Below, piece by piece: positions 15,602 to 23,410 of a stretch of 27,133 bases of DNA (positions within the stretch are counted from its first letter, which is position 1; the number at the start of each line of letters is the position of its first letter). The DNA lies in contig JAGMDE010000007.1 of NCBI GenBank assembly GCA_023128855.1, forward strand, positions 1 through 27,133, written 5' to 3'. Under the pieces are notes generated by a model. That model searched no databases. It was not told the DNA's origin and saw only the letters and a program-made list of their open reading frames with translations. Position numbers and translations under genes: made by a program. This stretch comes from Thermoplasmatales archaeon. GTDB lineage: Archaea; Thermoplasmatota; E2; DHVEG-1.

Positions 15602-16723
15602 TTACCTCGTATATTTAACATAAAAACTCTTTGGAACTAAGTCTGCCTTGTACATGAGCCAAAAAAAAGGTCTCATAAGTTTAAAAGTAGACCGATATGT
15701 CTTATAATCACTCGCAACTTTCTTTGGTGCTTTCATAATGTTATCAAATTCTTCATCAGTTAGACCAAGTCTTTTTTTAACTTCTTCAATTAGATCATCT
15801 TCCACTGGAATTGGCTCCTTAATTTTTTTAATAGCTTCTTCTCTAGTCATTTGTCCAGATCTAATAAAAGCTGAAAATTCGACATATCGAAGATCTATAT
15901 TAAATTTCTTTGGCATATAATAGTTATCACAAAATATAGTCCACTTGTTTTCCATATGATGCCCACCATACCATTTCCAGCCGAATTCTTCAGTTAGAAA
16001 TTTTTTTACCTCTTCCTTCTTATAATCTAAATAATAAAGCGGTCTAAGTCTTTTTATCCTATTTATCGTTAGCCATTTTAACCATTTTTTTAACCATAAA
16101 TTAGGAAAAGTTTTCATTGGCATTTTCCCAAATTTTTCATGAATACTTTGCATGTATTTTCCATCAAAATAAAACCAACCAATTGGACTTATCCCTTCTG
16201 TTCTAAATGAGTGGCCATTAAAAATATACTTTATATTATGTTCTTCTGCAGCTTTATACAAAACAGTTGTTAAAGCAACATCAGTAGCAGCATCAACTTC
16301 TGGAACTGAAGCTTGTAAAAATGCTCTACAAATATCATTAAATTCTTCATTATCAACAACATAGGTATAAAGATCGATATCTAACTTTTTCAACATAATA
16401 TGAATATTTTCTACTGCAATTGTATTGTCCCATGTATTATCATAATGGACTGCTAAAGGTCGTAAGCCCATTTTTTTTGCTAAATATAATAAATATGATG
16501 AATCGCATCCTCCACTTACACCGATTACACAATCATATTTCTTATTTTTACCATCATTTTTAATTTTATTAGCCATCTCATCTAAAATTTTCTGGCCATT
16601 TTTGGCTGTAGGATATTCATTATTCATATTGTCATGAAGTTTACAATAACTGCACTCTCCATCTTCATCAAATGAGATCTCAGGGATAGTTTCGTTATAA
16701 ATACAACGAGAACAAGTCTTCAT
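15602..16723 (-). CDS. N-acetyl sugar amidotransferase, PP-loop ATPase (WbpG/PseA/WbuX family)
   Basis: This 373-aa enzyme starts MKTCSRCIYNETIPEISF, with a Cys4 zinc site (CSRC near the N terminus and CSYC about 20 residues later). The PP-loop VIGVSGGCDSSYLLYL (about 67-82) binds ATP for adenylation. The ATG at 16723 matches the usual start just before the first CxxC. A TTG at 16744 would add seven residues (MEDDFKQ), but it overlaps the GGAGG ribosome site at 16742-16738 and is less likely. In the WbpG/PseA family the enzyme turns an N-acetyl group of a nucleotide sugar into an acetamidino group, using ammonia supplied by HisH2/HisF2. Both partner genes follow directly. The flippase gene lies about 60 nt upstream. 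Confidence 0.88.
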   Translation of the reverse strand: MKTCSRCIYNETIPEISFDEDGECSYCKLHDNMNNEYPTAKNGQKILDEMANKIKNDGKNKKYDCVIGVSGGCDSSYLLYLAKKMGLRPLAVHYDNTWDNTIAVENIHIMLKKLDIDLYTYVVDNEEFNDICRAFLQASVPEVDAATDVALTTVLYKAAEEHNIKYIFNGHSFRTEGISPIGWFYFDGKYMQSIHEKFGKMPMKTFPNLWLKKWLKWLTINRIKRLRPLYYLDYKKEEVKKFLTEEFGWKWYGGHHMENKWTIFCDNYYMPKKFNIDLRYVEFSAFIRSGQMTREEAIKKIKEPIPVEDDLIEEVKKRLGLTDEEFDNIMKAPKKVASDYKTYRSTFKLMRPFFWLMYKADLVPKSFYVKYTR

Positions 16724-16800
16724 CTGCTTAAAATCATCCTCCAATATGATAAACTGAAATTCATTGATGAATAAAAAACTTTGTTAATTGTTATAAAAAA

Positions 16801-18237
16801 TCAAAATAACTCTTTGATTATTTTAATATCTCTTTTATTTACCTCTCCAAGTAAAAATAAAATTAAAAAATAAAGTCCCAAAAATAGGAAATAAAATAAA
16901 ATCAATTTATAACCTTGTATGACATAAAAGATATCAACGATTTTTATTGATATTAAAAGAATAATGCTTGCAAATAATATTCTAAAAAATGATTTTAGTC
17001 TTATTAGTGTATGAAAATTCTTAAATACAGCAATAGAAAATAACAGGACTCCTAAAATCCCAACAAAAAGTGTTGAATATGCACCACCGACAATACCAAG
17101 AGATTTTATCAAATAATAATTTAAAACAATATTTAATAAAATTAAAATTAAACCTATAGAACAAGAAATTTTTGGTTTTCCAGTACCATTTATTACACTA
17201 CCAAACACTACAAAAATTGAGATTAGTATGATTCCAAAGATATGGATACTAAGTGCAATAGCAGCTACAACGTATTCCGGAGGGAAAAATAGATTAATTA
17301 AACCTTTAGATGTAAGAGCAACAATTATTCCTATCGGTAATAATATCATTAAAAGATATCTCATTGATTCATTGATATAACTTTTAGTTTGAAAAATATC
17401 TTTTTTTGAATAAGATTTAGATATTGATGGTAGTAATGTAAAAGATAATGCCATTGCAACTCCAAAAATAATGCTAGAAAGCGCCTTAATAGCAGTATAA
17501 TACCCAACCATATTTTGATTAACAACAAGGGATTTAACAAAAAAAATGTCTAAATTCATAATTATTATATACGAAGCAGCAAAACCTATAAGCGGTATTG
17601 TAAAAGTGATTATTTCTTTTGAAAAAACGTTTTTACCTTCTTTATTTTGTCTTGTTAGTAATAAAGCGAAACATAAGGCGACAACTCCTCCAAAAATATA
17701 TCCCCCAATTGCACCAAATACTCCAAATCCCATATAGATAAAAACAAATACAAAAATAACTCGCATAATATCATATATGATATTTACAAATGCAGATTTC
17801 CTGAACTGTCTAAATCCATTAAGCACACCATATAATGTTGAAAGTACTGCTCTAACAGGGATTATAAATGATGCAAATCTAATATAATCAACCAATTTTT
17901 GATCTTTCAATAAATCTGCAATTATTGGAGCTAAAAGAAATATTATTAAAAATAGGATTAAAGAGAAAAGAAGTTGTAATTGTAATGCCTTTTTTTTTAC
18001 ATTTTTAGTGTCTCTTCCTTCAGAAATAAATTTTGAAACCGTTTCTGGTATTCCCATATTGATAAAAATTTGTAATATCATTAATAACCCCAAAATAACT
18101 CCAAATCTTCCATATTCTATTGGGGAAATCGTTCTTGCAAGACCAATATGTATTGCATATCCGCTACCTAGAAAAACCACTTGAGCAATCATCAGATATA
18201 ATGTTCCTCTTGCCATTCGATGCTCGTTTTTACTCAT
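16801..18237 (-). CDS. Polysaccharide/lipid-linked oligosaccharide flippase (Wzx/MATE-like, MOP superfamily)
   Basis: This 478-aa integral membrane protein has about 12-14 hydrophobic helices. Its N terminus, ARGTLYLMIAQVVFLGSGY, then LARTISPIEYGRFGVILG, and MGIPETVSKFISEGR are typical of polysaccharide export proteins of the MOP superfamily. The ATG at 18237 is preferred; an in-frame GTG at 18246 would add three residues. No clear Shine-Dalgarno site is visible upstream. It is the first gene of the operon, whose promoter must lie in 18238-18386. The likely job is moving the lipid-linked sugar or oligosaccharide made by the downstream genes across the membrane. Archaeal AglR-type flippases belong to the same superfamily. 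Confidence 0.88.
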   Translation of the reverse strand: MSKNEHRMARGTLYLMIAQVVFLGSGYAIHIGLARTISPIEYGRFGVILGLLMILQIFINMGIPETVSKFISEGRDTKNVKKKALQLQLLFSLILFLIIFLLAPIIADLLKDQKLVDYIRFASFIIPVRAVLSTLYGVLNGFRQFRKSAFVNIIYDIMRVIFVFVFIYMGFGVFGAIGGYIFGGVVALCFALLLTRQNKEGKNVFSKEIITFTIPLIGFAASYIIIMNLDIFFVKSLVVNQNMVGYYTAIKALSSIIFGVAMALSFTLLPSISKSYSKKDIFQTKSYINESMRYLLMILLPIGIIVALTSKGLINLFFPPEYVVAAIALSIHIFGIILISIFVVFGSVINGTGKPKISCSIGLILILLNIVLNYYLIKSLGIVGGAYSTLFVGILGVLLFSIAVFKNFHTLIRLKSFFRILFASIILLISIKIVDIFYVIQGYKLILFYFLFLGLYFLILFLLGEVNKRDIKIIKELF

Positions 18238-18331
18238 AAAAATCACTGATATTTAGACAATAAATTAACAAATATTCTTGATAAACTCCTCCTCATTTAA
18301 GATGATGTAACATAAATTACATCTAATACTT

Positions 18332-18340
18332 TTTTATATT
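18332..18340 (+). promoter_or_regulatory. Putative TATA box of the prepilin peptidase gene
   Basis: TTTTATATT is centred about 25-27 nt before the ATG at 18361, which opens the seven-codon frame MTEINII, and about 50 nt before the peptidase ATG at 18387. Transcription would begin near 18361, so the message may start at or next to the short frame. No Shine-Dalgarno site precedes either ATG. Confidence 0.4.
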
Positions 18341-18360
18341 TCAAATAGCACTACTTTAAT

Positions 18361-18384
18361 ATGACTGAGATTAATATCATTTAG
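18361..18384 (+). other. Possible seven-codon upstream ORF before the prepilin peptidase
   Basis: ATG ACT GAG ATT opens a seven-codon frame (MTEINII, TAG stop at 18382-18384) that ends 2 nt before the peptidase ATG. The peptidase itself starts ATG ACA GAG ATG, so the two starts look like a small duplication. This may be a leader ORF, an old start site or chance. Confidence 0.25.
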
Positions 18385-18386
18385 TC

Positions 18387-19109
18387 ATGACAGAGATGGG
18401 ACCAATACTTGATATTACACGGCTAATTGTGGGAGTAGCTATTCTATCCTATGCCTCTTACACTGATATAAAAACTAGAAAGGCATCAAATATTAACTGG
18501 CTTGTAATGGGCGGCATTGGAGGAATTTTACTTCTAATTCAATATTTTACTCCAGGTTTCGGAACTCAAATCAATTATCTCATTTTCATACCAATAATGA
18601 TCGCTCTTGTGTATGTCCTTTTCCAACTCCGTCTTATCTTTGGAGGGGCTGATGCAAAGGCATTAATGGCAATAGCAATACTTGTACCACTAGCCCCAGT
18701 TATATCACAATTTCCATTATGGGGTAGATCCTTAATGCCCGCTTCATGGTTTATTTTCTCAAACTCAGTAATTTTATTCCTTTTCATACCGCTAAGTCTT
18801 TTATTATTTAATATTGCTAAGAGAAACATCCAGTTCCCATATGCTCTTTTAGGATACAAAATGGATATTAAAAAAGCTAGAGATAAGTTTGTTTGGCCAT
18901 TAGAAAAAATTGTTGATGGCAAAAGAAAATTCGCTTATATGCCAAAAAATTTTGAAATTGAAGACGAGTTAAACGAATTTGAAAAAAATGGAATATCTAA
19001 GATATGGGTCACACCAAAGATACCCTTTATGATACCTCTTCTTGCTGGTTTCATCTGTGCTTTTGTTTTAGGAGATATCTTATATTTCCTTATGGGCTTG
19101 TTCATGTAA
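18387..19109 (+). CDS. Archaeal prepilin peptidase (A24 aspartic protease, FlaK/EppA-like)
   Basis: This 240-aa polytopic membrane protease has a first catalytic Asp, Asp27, in SYASYTDIKTRKASN, matching the D-x(3)-R-x(3)-N form of the family. The second, Asp89, lies in IFGGADAKALMAIAI, a GxxD variant in which Ala replaces the second Gly of the usual GxGD. Five to six hydrophobic segments span the sequence, with a soluble loop at about 145-205. It removes the charged leader of class III prepilins at the cytoplasmic face of the membrane, and the prepilin encoded at 4174-4632 is the obvious substrate. The gene lies across the glycan operon from the pilus genes and diverges from the flippase. The start is probably leaderless or follows a very short leader. 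Confidence 0.87.
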   Translation: MTEMGPILDITRLIVGVAILSYASYTDIKTRKASNINWLVMGGIGGILLLIQYFTPGFGTQINYLIFIPIMIALVYVLFQLRLIFGGADAKALMAIAILVPLAPVISQFPLWGRSLMPASWFIFSNSVILFLFIPLSLLLFNIAKRNIQFPYALLGYKMDIKKARDKFVWPLEKIVDGKRKFAYMPKNFEIEDELNEFEKNGISKIWVTPKIPFMIPLLAGFICAFVLGDILYFLMGLFM

Positions 19110-19149
19110 AATAACATATACTAGTTTTTTATTTACCATCGATTGCACC

Positions 19150-20244
19150 ATGACTAAGAGAGGTTATTACGAGATACTGGGCGTTGAAAAGAATGCTAGC
19201 AAATCTGAGATTAAAAAAGCTTATAGAAAACTAGCTTTGAAGTTTCATCCTGATAAAAATCCAGATAAAAGTGCAGAAGAAAAATTCAAAGAAATCTCAG
19301 AGGCTTATGCTGTTTTATACGATGACGAAAAAAGGAATTTGTATGATCAATACGGCCATGCTGGTATAGATCAACGTTTTAGCTCTGAAGATATCTTTAG
19401 AGGTGCTGACTTCAGCGATATCTTTAGAGGTATGGGTTTTGAATTTAATATTAATGATATCTTTGAACAAATCTTTGGACATGGAACAGGTTTTGGTAGA
19501 AGATTTCCAGGAAGAACACGTGGTTCAGATCTTAGATATGATATAGAAATCAGCCTTGAAGATGCATATAGAGGACTTGAAACAACTATACGTGTCCCAA
19601 GAACTGAACCATGTGATAATTGTAACGGTAGCGGTGCTAAACCTGGAACTAGTCCTAAAAGGTGTCCAAATTGTAATGGCACTGGCCAGATGAGACAGTC
19701 AAGGCGTACAGCTTTTGGCATGTTTACCCAAGTTACAACATGTAATAAATGTCGTGGGCAAGGAACATTTATTGAGGAACGCTGCCCTGAGTGTAACGGT
19801 AAAGGATTATTACAAAAAACAAGGTCTATCGAACTTAAGATTCCAAGTGGAGTTGATGATGGATCACAACTAAGACTTGCTGGTGAAGGTGAAGCTGGAA
19901 CCGGTGGCATTGGTGATCTATACATAGTGATTCATGTTAAGAAACACCCCAAGTTTAACAGGAGAGAACTTGATCTTCATATGATTAAAGAAATAACATT
20001 TCCAGAGGCATCAATTGGCACTAAAACTGAAGTTATAACCTTAGATGGTAGTATTGAAAGGTTAAAGATACCTGAAGGAACACAAAACGGTGAAATTTTT
20101 AAGATACGTGGAAGAGGTATGTCTAGTTTACATGGAAGAGGCCAGGGTGACTTATACGTTGAAATTCAGGTTAAAACACCGAAGAAACTTACAAGAAAAG
20201 CAAGGAAATTATTAGAAGAATTAAATGATGAACTTAAAGATTAA
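19150..20244 (+). CDS. dnaJ: Chaperone DnaJ (type I Hsp40)
   Basis: This 364-aa co-chaperone is complete. The J domain (1-70) has HPD at 33-35. A Gly/Phe-rich acidic linker with DIFRG repeats (about 78-120) follows. Four CxxCxGxG zinc modules begin at Cys155, Cys172, Cys198 and Cys212, and then come the C-terminal substrate-binding domains. It stimulates the ATPase of DnaK and delivers unfolded clients in the cytoplasm. No dnaK or grpE lies within this window; the next gene is an Hsp20. A CATATACTAG element at 19115-19124, about 30 nt before the ATG, is a good TATA candidate and implies a near-leaderless message. DnaJ in archaea is generally regarded as acquired with the bacterial DnaK system. 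Confidence 0.96.
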   Translation: MTKRGYYEILGVEKNASKSEIKKAYRKLALKFHPDKNPDKSAEEKFKEISEAYAVLYDDEKRNLYDQYGHAGIDQRFSSEDIFRGADFSDIFRGMGFEFNINDIFEQIFGHGTGFGRRFPGRTRGSDLRYDIEISLEDAYRGLETTIRVPRTEPCDNCNGSGAKPGTSPKRCPNCNGTGQMRQSRRTAFGMFTQVTTCNKCRGQGTFIEERCPECNGKGLLQKTRSIELKIPSGVDDGSQLRLAGEGEAGTGGIGDLYIVIHVKKHPKFNRRELDLHMIKEITFPEASIGTKTEVITLDGSIERLKIPEGTQNGEIFKIRGRGMSSLHGRGQGDLYVEIQVKTPKKLTRKARKLLEELNDELKD

Positions 20245-20308
20245 TATATAGAAAGTGTTAAATAGCAGAAGCTATACAAAATAAAGTGAGAATATAGGGA
20301 GGCTGAAT

Positions 20309-20884
20309 ATGGACCCATTTGATGAAGAAGACAACAATAAAAGAAGAAGACGTAGAAACCCATTTGATGACTTCGGTTTCGATGAAGATTTCATTAGAGA
20401 TATTTTTAATGATGATCGTATCATGGACGATATACGTAGAATGACTGAAGAAATGATGAAGGGATTTTCCAATGCACGACCAGGTAAACCTTTTGTTCAT
20501 GGTTTTAAAATAAATGTTGGTCCTGATGGTAAACCACATATCGAAGATTTTGGTAACAAACAAATTAAATCACCCGAAGGAGAATTAATTATCTCTGAAG
20601 AAAGAGAGCCTTTAACAGATATCATTGAAGGTGATAATGATGTTGCAGTTACTGTAGAAATGCCTGGTGTTGAAAAGAATGACGTTGATCTAAATGTTAC
20701 AAATGACGAACTTGAAATAAACGTTGATACTCCTCAAAGGAAATATCATAAAAAACTTAAACTTCCATGCGGCGTAGTTCCAAATACTACAAAGGCTACC
20801 TATAAAAATGGGATTCTTGATGTTGTAATAAAACGTAAAGAGAAGAAAAAGCCGGGGGATAGTTACAAGGTAAACATCGAATAA
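20309..20884 (+). CDS. Small heat-shock protein, Hsp20/alpha-crystallin family
   Basis: This 191-aa protein has an alpha-crystallin domain at about 97-180 (REPLTDIIEGDNDVAVTVEM, PGVEKNDVDLNV, ATYKNGILDVVIKRK). The terminal VNI tripeptide matches the I/V-x-I/V anchor of the family. The 95-residue N-terminal arm is unusual: a KRRRRR block sits between highly acidic DPFDEED and DDFGFDEDFIRDIFND segments. The protein should bind unfolding proteins as an ATP-independent holdase and form oligomers. GGGAGG at 20297-20302 lies 6 nt before the ATG. A TTAATATATAG at the end of dnaJ could give it a separate promoter. The pair dnaJ-hsp20 points to heat or stress control. Confidence 0.92.
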   Translation: MDPFDEEDNNKRRRRRNPFDDFGFDEDFIRDIFNDDRIMDDIRRMTEEMMKGFSNARPGKPFVHGFKINVGPDGKPHIEDFGNKQIKSPEGELIISEEREPLTDIIEGDNDVAVTVEMPGVEKNDVDLNVTNDELEINVDTPQRKYHKKLKLPCGVVPNTTKATYKNGILDVVIKRKEKKKPGDSYKVNIE

Positions 20885-20971
20885 ATTTTTCCATTTTGAC
20901 ATTTTAACGCCATATCTTTTTATATTATTTCTTTTAAAACATAGAGTAGTTTAGTGTTGGTAAGGGTAGAT

Positions 20972-21904
20972 ATGGTAAAGATTTGTCCCAAGTGTGGAAC
21001 TAGAAATGATAATTTTTCTTTCTGGTGTTCTGAGTGTGATACAAGATTAATTGATAATAATGAGATAAAAAAAGAATTCTTAAAAGAAATTGATAAACCC
21101 AAACCAAAACATGTAGATAGTTATGATTTACCATATTCTGACAGTTTAAAAAGAAAAGATGTTTTTTCTTCAATGATCAAAATTCCTTTAGTATTGGTTT
21201 TTGTAGGAGTATTAGTGTTTGCTGGGTATTATTTTGTAGCAGGTATTGGTGAGACTAATTTTAATTGGGATGATTATGGTGGATGTCCTTGGGATGCAGA
21301 TAATCTGCCCTGGCAAAATAGTGATTTATCATGGTTTGAAATGTTAACATTTGAAGATGTTTTTAATTCAGTTACTACCTCCCAAAGTTTCGTAGATGTT
21401 GGAGAAATAAATGATGATTATTGGTTTGAAGGTGATTCAATTAAGACATCTAATGGATGGACTTTTTCCATTACTAAGGTTCAAGATTTTAGTTATACCG
21501 CAAAAGTGCTCGGATATCAGATTTATAATAAGGGTGACTTAATGTTTAATCCAACTGAATATTTTTCCCCGATAGATCTATTTCTTGGTTTTGATGATAT
21601 AATTGATCATCCCGAAAAATATCCTTATACTATTTTGAATTATCACTATAGAGGTGTTTTGGTCAATGTTGAAGGATCTGCGTATTTTATGGACCACTAT
21701 ACAAATACACATATCATCCCACATAGTGCTTCAGTTCTAAACACATTAAAAACTATAAGTTTGGGAGATGTTGTGACAATGTCTGGTTATTATGTAAGCC
21801 TATATGGTAGTCATAGTAATGGTCAAAGTGGTAGCTGGACTACAGATACAGTAATAGGAAATGATAATTGCGAAATTGTTTTACTTGATAGTATCTCTAA
21901 ATAA
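20972..21904 (+). CDS. Zinc-ribbon, single-span membrane protein with an extracytoplasmic OB-like domain
   Basis: The protein is 310 aa from the ATG at 20972; an in-frame GTG at 20954 would add MLVRVD. A cytoplasmic zinc ribbon begins ICPKCGTRNDN and closes with WCSEC (Cys5, 8, 19, 22 from the ATG). A linker and a single membrane helix (about 71-91) follow. The outside region starts with a Trp/Asp-rich stretch and then has NWDDYGGCPWD and SPIDLFLGFDD. Its end has THIIPHSASVLNTLKTI, SLGDVVTMSGYYV and GNDNCEIVLLD. From memory this resembles an uncharacterised bacterial periplasmic family with a HSANxHxIPA ... GDxVxxxGxLV ... GACE signature; that resemblance is inference. TTTTTATATT at 20917-20926 is a likely TATA box. 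The function is unknown. Confidence 0.72.
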   Translation: MVKICPKCGTRNDNFSFWCSECDTRLIDNNEIKKEFLKEIDKPKPKHVDSYDLPYSDSLKRKDVFSSMIKIPLVLVFVGVLVFAGYYFVAGIGETNFNWDDYGGCPWDADNLPWQNSDLSWFEMLTFEDVFNSVTTSQSFVDVGEINDDYWFEGDSIKTSNGWTFSITKVQDFSYTAKVLGYQIYNKGDLMFNPTEYFSPIDLFLGFDDIIDHPEKYPYTILNYHYRGVLVNVEGSAYFMDHYTNTHIIPHSASVLNTLKTISLGDVVTMSGYYVSLYGSHSNGQSGSWTTDTVIGNDNCEIVLLDSISK

Positions 21905-21911
21905 GATACAC

Positions 21912-21919
21912 TTTTTTTT
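21912..21919 (+). terminator. T-run between convergent genes
   Basis: Eight T residues follow the zinc-ribbon gene by 7 nt and overlap the stop codon of the convergent lipocalin-like gene (TAA at 21920-21918). An oligo-T terminator for the plus-strand transcript is plausible. Confidence 0.35.
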
Positions 21920-23111
21920 AAAATGAAGTAGCTGTCTCAATAATTGCCCAACCGTCTAGTTTAACTGTTTTTCCTAGACTTTTTGCAACACCATAGGTTC
22001 TTCCTTGGCTTTGAAATACTGCAAAAGATTTTGGAACTCCAACTAAATATTCTTGAATATTTTGTGCTTCATAATAAAAATCAAGTATAAGTGGTCCTTT
22101 AAATTCTTTAATTCCTATTGTGTTTAAAATTAATGCTTTGATATGAATCTTGGATGGAATTTTAGTGCCTGGAACTGATGAATCTGTATTTTCCACATGG
22201 TCTAATATGAAAAAATAACACTCATATAATTTTGAACCATCTGGTGTAAAACATAGAATCCCTGGTATGAATTTTGAAAAAGAATTTGTTTTTCCAAGAT
22301 AGAGTTTTCCTATAAACATGTCCCATCCGTTTTCAAAATGAATGACAAACCAATCCCAATATTCAAAAATATCAACAGATTTATTTTTTTTATTTACTTC
22401 TTTTACTTTTTTTCCTGCTTTTTTTATACCAATTGGGGCCCAAGTATGATCATGATATCCAAGTCCTTTAACATTATAAGATGTTCCATTTAATGTAATT
22501 TTACCTTCTGCATTACAATTCATTACACAATAATATCCAAAATAACTATCTGAGCGATTTCTACCTGTGTTTTTAAGCATCCACATCGGTAATGAATTGG
22601 CTTTAAATTTTAAGTCAGCAGAGATATCAAGGTCTTTTGACTCTTTATATTCTGCATGAATATGCCAATTTGGATATTTACCTTTTGCAAAACTTGTTTT
22701 TTTAAAAGTAAAATCTACAGCAGGTCCAAATAATAGATTAGGATCCATTTTTTCATTACTTAATACCTTATAACTTTTTTTAACATCCTCATATAATCCT
22801 ATTTTTAAATTTAATTTACCTCCAAATTTTGTATAGGATGCTAAAAATGACCAATTTTTAAACTCGCTTTTTTTATCATCAAAATGAACGTTAAAATACC
22901 ACCATTCTTGGTTAACAAATTTGTCATTTTCATGTACCCCTTCGTCGTTTTCTCCTAAGATATAACGAGTCGACAATTTTGGTTTTTTTCTAAACAAATT
23001 TCCAATTTTTCTTATTAGATGGAAAATTCCACTTATATAACGTAAAATGCTAATTACAATAAATATGAGGATTTCTACAAATTCCAATACTTTCCTTATT
23101 AATTCCTTCAT
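21918..23111 (-). CDS. AttH/CrtC-type lipocalin-like protein with N-terminal membrane anchor
   Basis: This 397-aa protein has a hydrophobic N-terminal segment (about 8-33) followed by basic residues, suggesting a membrane anchor. The rest matches the two-part lipocalin-like fold of the AttH/hydroxyneurosporene synthase (CrtC) superfamily. NQEWWYFNVHF (67-77) opens the first barrel; the conserved LGYHDHTWAP (217-226) and YWDWFVIHFENGWDMFIG (251-268) mark its end and the start of the second. Members act on or bind hydrophobic molecules such as carotenoids, and many are uncharacterised. No carotenoid genes lie nearby, so a hydratase role is not supported. The gene is alone, between a convergent gene and a tRNA, and has 17-bp direct repeats upstream of its start. 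Confidence 0.75.
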   Translation of the reverse strand: MKELIRKVLEFVEILIFIVISILRYISGIFHLIRKIGNLFRKKPKLSTRYILGENDEGVHENDKFVNQEWWYFNVHFDDKKSEFKNWSFLASYTKFGGKLNLKIGLYEDVKKSYKVLSNEKMDPNLLFGPAVDFTFKKTSFAKGKYPNWHIHAEYKESKDLDISADLKFKANSLPMWMLKNTGRNRSDSYFGYYCVMNCNAEGKITLNGTSYNVKGLGYHDHTWAPIGIKKAGKKVKEVNKKNKSVDIFEYWDWFVIHFENGWDMFIGKLYLGKTNSFSKFIPGILCFTPDGSKLYECYFFILDHVENTDSSVPGTKIPSKIHIKALILNTIGIKEFKGPLILDFYYEAQNIQEYLVGVPKSFAVFQSQGRTYGVAKSLGKTVKLDGWAIIETATSF

Positions 23112-23138
23112 TTTCTGTACCTACTTCCATCTGTATAG

Positions 23139-23189
23139 TTTTAGCATTGAAATATTTTTAGCATTGAAATATTTTTGGCATTGACTATA
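23139..23189. repeat. Three tandem 17-bp direct repeats upstream of the lipocalin-like gene
   Basis: Two copies of TTTTAGCATTGAAATAT (23139-23155 and 23156-23172) are identical, and a third (23173-23189) begins TTTTGGCATTGA before diverging. They lie 28-78 nt upstream of the minus-strand start at 23111, the expected promoter position. A period of 17 bp is about 1.6 helix turns. They could be operator sites or slippage products. Confidence 0.7.
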
Positions 23190-23240
23190 AATGTAATAAA
23201 TTATTGCAAATTCTCATATTAAATCTCTGAAAAAATAAAG

Positions 23241-23313
23241 TGGGCTTATCCGGATTTGAACCGGAGACCTCCGCCGTGTGAAGGCGACGTCATAACCACT
23301 AGACCATAAGCCC
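23241..23313 (-). tRNA. tRNA-Val (anticodon CAC)
   Basis: Read from 23313 to 23241, the sequence folds as a standard 73-nt cloverleaf. The acceptor stem is GGGCTTA paired with TAAGCCC. The D arm has GTC/GAC pairing and a GGTT loop. The anticodon stem is TCGCC/GGCGG with loop TTCACAC, and the T arm is TCCGG-TTCAAAT-CCGGA, ending in an A discriminator. Loop positions 34-36 read CAC, decoding the valine codon GUG. No CCA is encoded and no intron is visible. Confidence 0.95.
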
Positions 23314-23410
23314 TAAACTTTTTGAATTGTATAATCAAATTTATTATAATAATATCGCCCTTTTGACCTAAATTACTACCAATATAAAAAATAAAAAAGA
23401 AGGATTTTGA

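Noticed and set aside
20258..20563. Minus-strand open frames opposite hsp20
   Set aside because: They lie antisense to a clear Hsp20 gene with a strong ribosome-binding site and show no recognisable protein features.
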